Positions 48,836 to 50,014 of a stretch of 50,014 nt of DNA are shown piece by piece. The stretch lies in the IMG/VR virus record IMGVR_UViG_3300031673_000079, positions 1 through 50,014 of that record. One strand, 5' to 3'. This DNA comes from a virus. Each line of letters starts with the position of its first letter. The first letter of the stretch is position 1. The notes under the pieces were generated by a model. It did no database searches and was not told the origin of the DNA. It worked only from the letters and a program-made list of their open reading frames with translations. The translations under genes and the position numbers were made by a program.

Positions 48836-49363
48836 TTATAAGTTAATATAGCACATAGCCGCACTATCGTCGTCATTAACGGCTTTTACCTTACAGTTTG
48901 TAAGTTTAGTCCATCCCCCAGGAGCGGACGTAGCACTTGGTACAAACTGAATTTCTCCTGTGATATTATTCACAATAAGCACTGATCCAAATACAGGAAC
49001 AATAGCTCCCGCAGCACTCACATTCCAACTATAATACCATATTGCACCTCTAAATACAACAGTTAAAGGTGCTCCTTGAAGCATATAGTTGTTCTTAGCG
49101 GGATCGTTTTGCGCAACCCCAGCATCATAAAGGACTATACCACGAGGCACATAACCACTAGGAATTCCAACGTACATAGCACCATCAGGATCGGAAGGAT
49201 TTGAAGACATGAGATTGCCAAAATAGGCGGAACCTCCCGCATCTGAGGAAGACTGATAACCTCCAAGAGTGAATAAACCAGCATTAGGAAGATAGACAGG
49301 AATACCATTCGGGATACCAGAACCCTTAAAGTATACTTGGCCAAAAGGCATATTATTTTCCAT
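48836..49363 (-). CDS. Capsid decoration-like protein 2 (paralogue)
   Basis: 175 residues, paralogous to the 47950 product without the inserted domain. The protease stop and this start overlap as TAATG with TTAGGAG upstream. Likely a head decoration or head-associated protein. Confidence 0.6.
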   Translation of the reverse strand: MENNMPFGQVYFKGSGIPNGIPVYLPNAGLFTLGGYQSSSDAGGSAYFGNLMSSNPSDPDGAMYVGIPSGYVPRGIVLYDAGVAQNDPAKNNYMLQGAPLTVVFRGAIWYYSWNVSAAGAIVPVFGSVLIVNNITGEIQFVPSATSAPGGWTKLTNCKVKAVNDDDSAAMCYINL

Positions 49364-50014
49364 TATTTGACTCCTAACTTATTGAAAATATCCTCGATAG
49401 GATTATCAGCAATACTAGAAGTATCTATCTTAGCCGTACCAGGATAACGAGGAGTATTATCATGAATCGTCAAACTGTCAAGAATAGCATCTAGACTATC
49501 CTTAGCCTGTGAATTCTTCTCCTCTTTATCTTTAGAATCCTTAATTCCTTTTCGAAAAGAGTCATACATTTTCTTAGATACATACTTCATTTCTTCATCC
49601 TTGAGCCCATCGTAATCCTTCTCGAATACAGAATCATCGATAGTATCGTGCTCCTTATCTTCTTTCTTTTTAACTTCTGACTCTTCTTTCAGCGCCTTTC
49701 CTTCTTTCTTTTCAGGCGACTTTTCAGAAGACTTATCCTCATCTTTAATTTTCTCGTCCTCGGCCTTATCCTCATCTTTAATTTTCTCGTCCTTAGCCTT
49801 ATCCTTAGCCTTATCCTTAGAATCCTTCTCATCGTCTTTGGATTCTTCTTCCTTTTTCTTCTCGCCCTCTTTCTCTTCAGCCTTCTCCACGCCTTCTTTT
49901 TCTTCTTCCTTCTTCTCTTTCTTAGGCTCTTTCTCTTTAACTTCTTCTTCGGATTCAGCATCAAGAGTGGCGTAAAGTTTATTGATAATACCTCCAATAG
50001 CCTTAGCAGATTCG
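49363..50014 (-). CDS. Capsid maturation protease, C-terminal part (continues from 1-1004)
   Basis: Downstream portion of the DUF2213 protease. Bases 49790-50014 duplicate 1-225; the unique part is 49363-49789. It codes a Lys/Asp/Glu low-complexity stretch with repeats of KIKDED, then a structured end with DDSVFEKDYDGLKDEEMKYV and NPIEDIFNKLGVK, which may be the scaffold or cleavage-target region. The stop overlaps the decoration gene start. Confidence 0.85.
   Translation of the reverse strand, partial: ESAKAIGGIINKLYATLDAESEEEVKEKEPKKEKKEEEKEGVEKAEEKEGEKKKEEESKDDEKDSKDKAKDKAKDEKIKDEDKAEDEKIKDEDKSSEKSPEKKEGKALKEESEVKKKEDKEHDTIDDSVFEKDYDGLKDEEMKYVSKKMYDSFRKGIKDSKDKEEKNSQAKDSLDAILDSLTIHDNTPRYPGTAKIDTSSIADNPIEDIFNKLGVK
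49790..50014. repeat. Terminal overlap, right copy
   Basis: Same 225 bases as the window start, with one substitution (49887). It lies within low-complexity coding DNA, which could also affect assembly. Confidence 0.9.

Overview
The window is the genome of a tailed double-stranded DNA bacteriophage with a contractile tail (myovirus-like: sheath, tube, baseplate J, gp25-like wedge, spike). Bases 1-225 recur as bases 49790-50014 with one mismatch (98 versus 49887), and one gene, the capsid protease, reads through that join without a frame break. The contig therefore closes into a circle, or a circularly permuted genome, of about 49,789 bp. No integrase, excisionase, partition gene or transposase was seen, so a virulent lifestyle is the simplest reading. 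The host is not identifiable from sequence alone. Strong Shine-Dalgarno sites and consensus TTGACA/TATAAT promoters argue against Bacteroidetes. Three copies of a type I-C-like CRISPR repeat suggest a host with a type I-C system. Nucleotide-sugar enzymes of the dideoxyhexose type suggest a host with LPS-like surface glycans.

Layout: a divergent control region (about 5.2-6.46 kb) separates two opposed transcription units that converge on a bidirectional terminator at 31032-31058. The control region holds microsatellite-like repeats, a large nested inverted repeat (6119-6263), paired 13-bp operator-like sites and a promoter on each side. Leftward from 5.1 kb, through the circle junction and on down to 31.1 kb, is the late unit: three small proteins, TerS, TerL, portal, DUF2213-type protease, two paralogous decoration-like proteins, major capsid protein, connector and neck proteins, sheath, tube, frameshifted tail chaperones, tape measure, baseplate, tail fibres, then lysis genes. 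The lysis end includes a possible out-of-frame nested gene pair. Rightward from 6.47 kb is the early unit.

The early unit begins with many small genes of unknown function (6.5-16.6 kb). It is a mosaic of GC-rich islands and contains an SSB, a Lar-like protein, a signal-peptide lysozyme, a tRNA-Leu(UAA), two tRNA-like minihelices, and several proteins built from tandem repeats. It is the likely counter-defence region. Three solitary 32-bp CRISPR repeats lie here at 9272, 11329 and 11926, without Cas genes or an array. They are strong candidates for RNA anti-CRISPRs (Racr-type solitary repeat units). Two of the three share an extra 22-nt leader with a conserved small hairpin.

From 16.8 to 26 kb lies the AT-rich replication module: SNF2-like ATPase, DUF7173-like protein, ssDNA-binding-like protein, TOTE-like AEP primase, UvrD-like helicase, DUF5664-type nucleotide hydrolase and family A DNA polymerase. 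From 26 to 30.7 kb is a sugar cassette: RmlC-like epimerase, an E1/RfbH-like iron-sulfur PMP-dependent 3-dehydrase, RmlD-like reductase and two glycosyltransferases. A VRR-NUC nuclease closes the unit.

The most notable observations are the solitary CRISPR repeats, the E1-type [2Fe-2S] dehydrase with exact ligand spacing, the nested frames at 31086-31685, and the tRNA-like minihelices.
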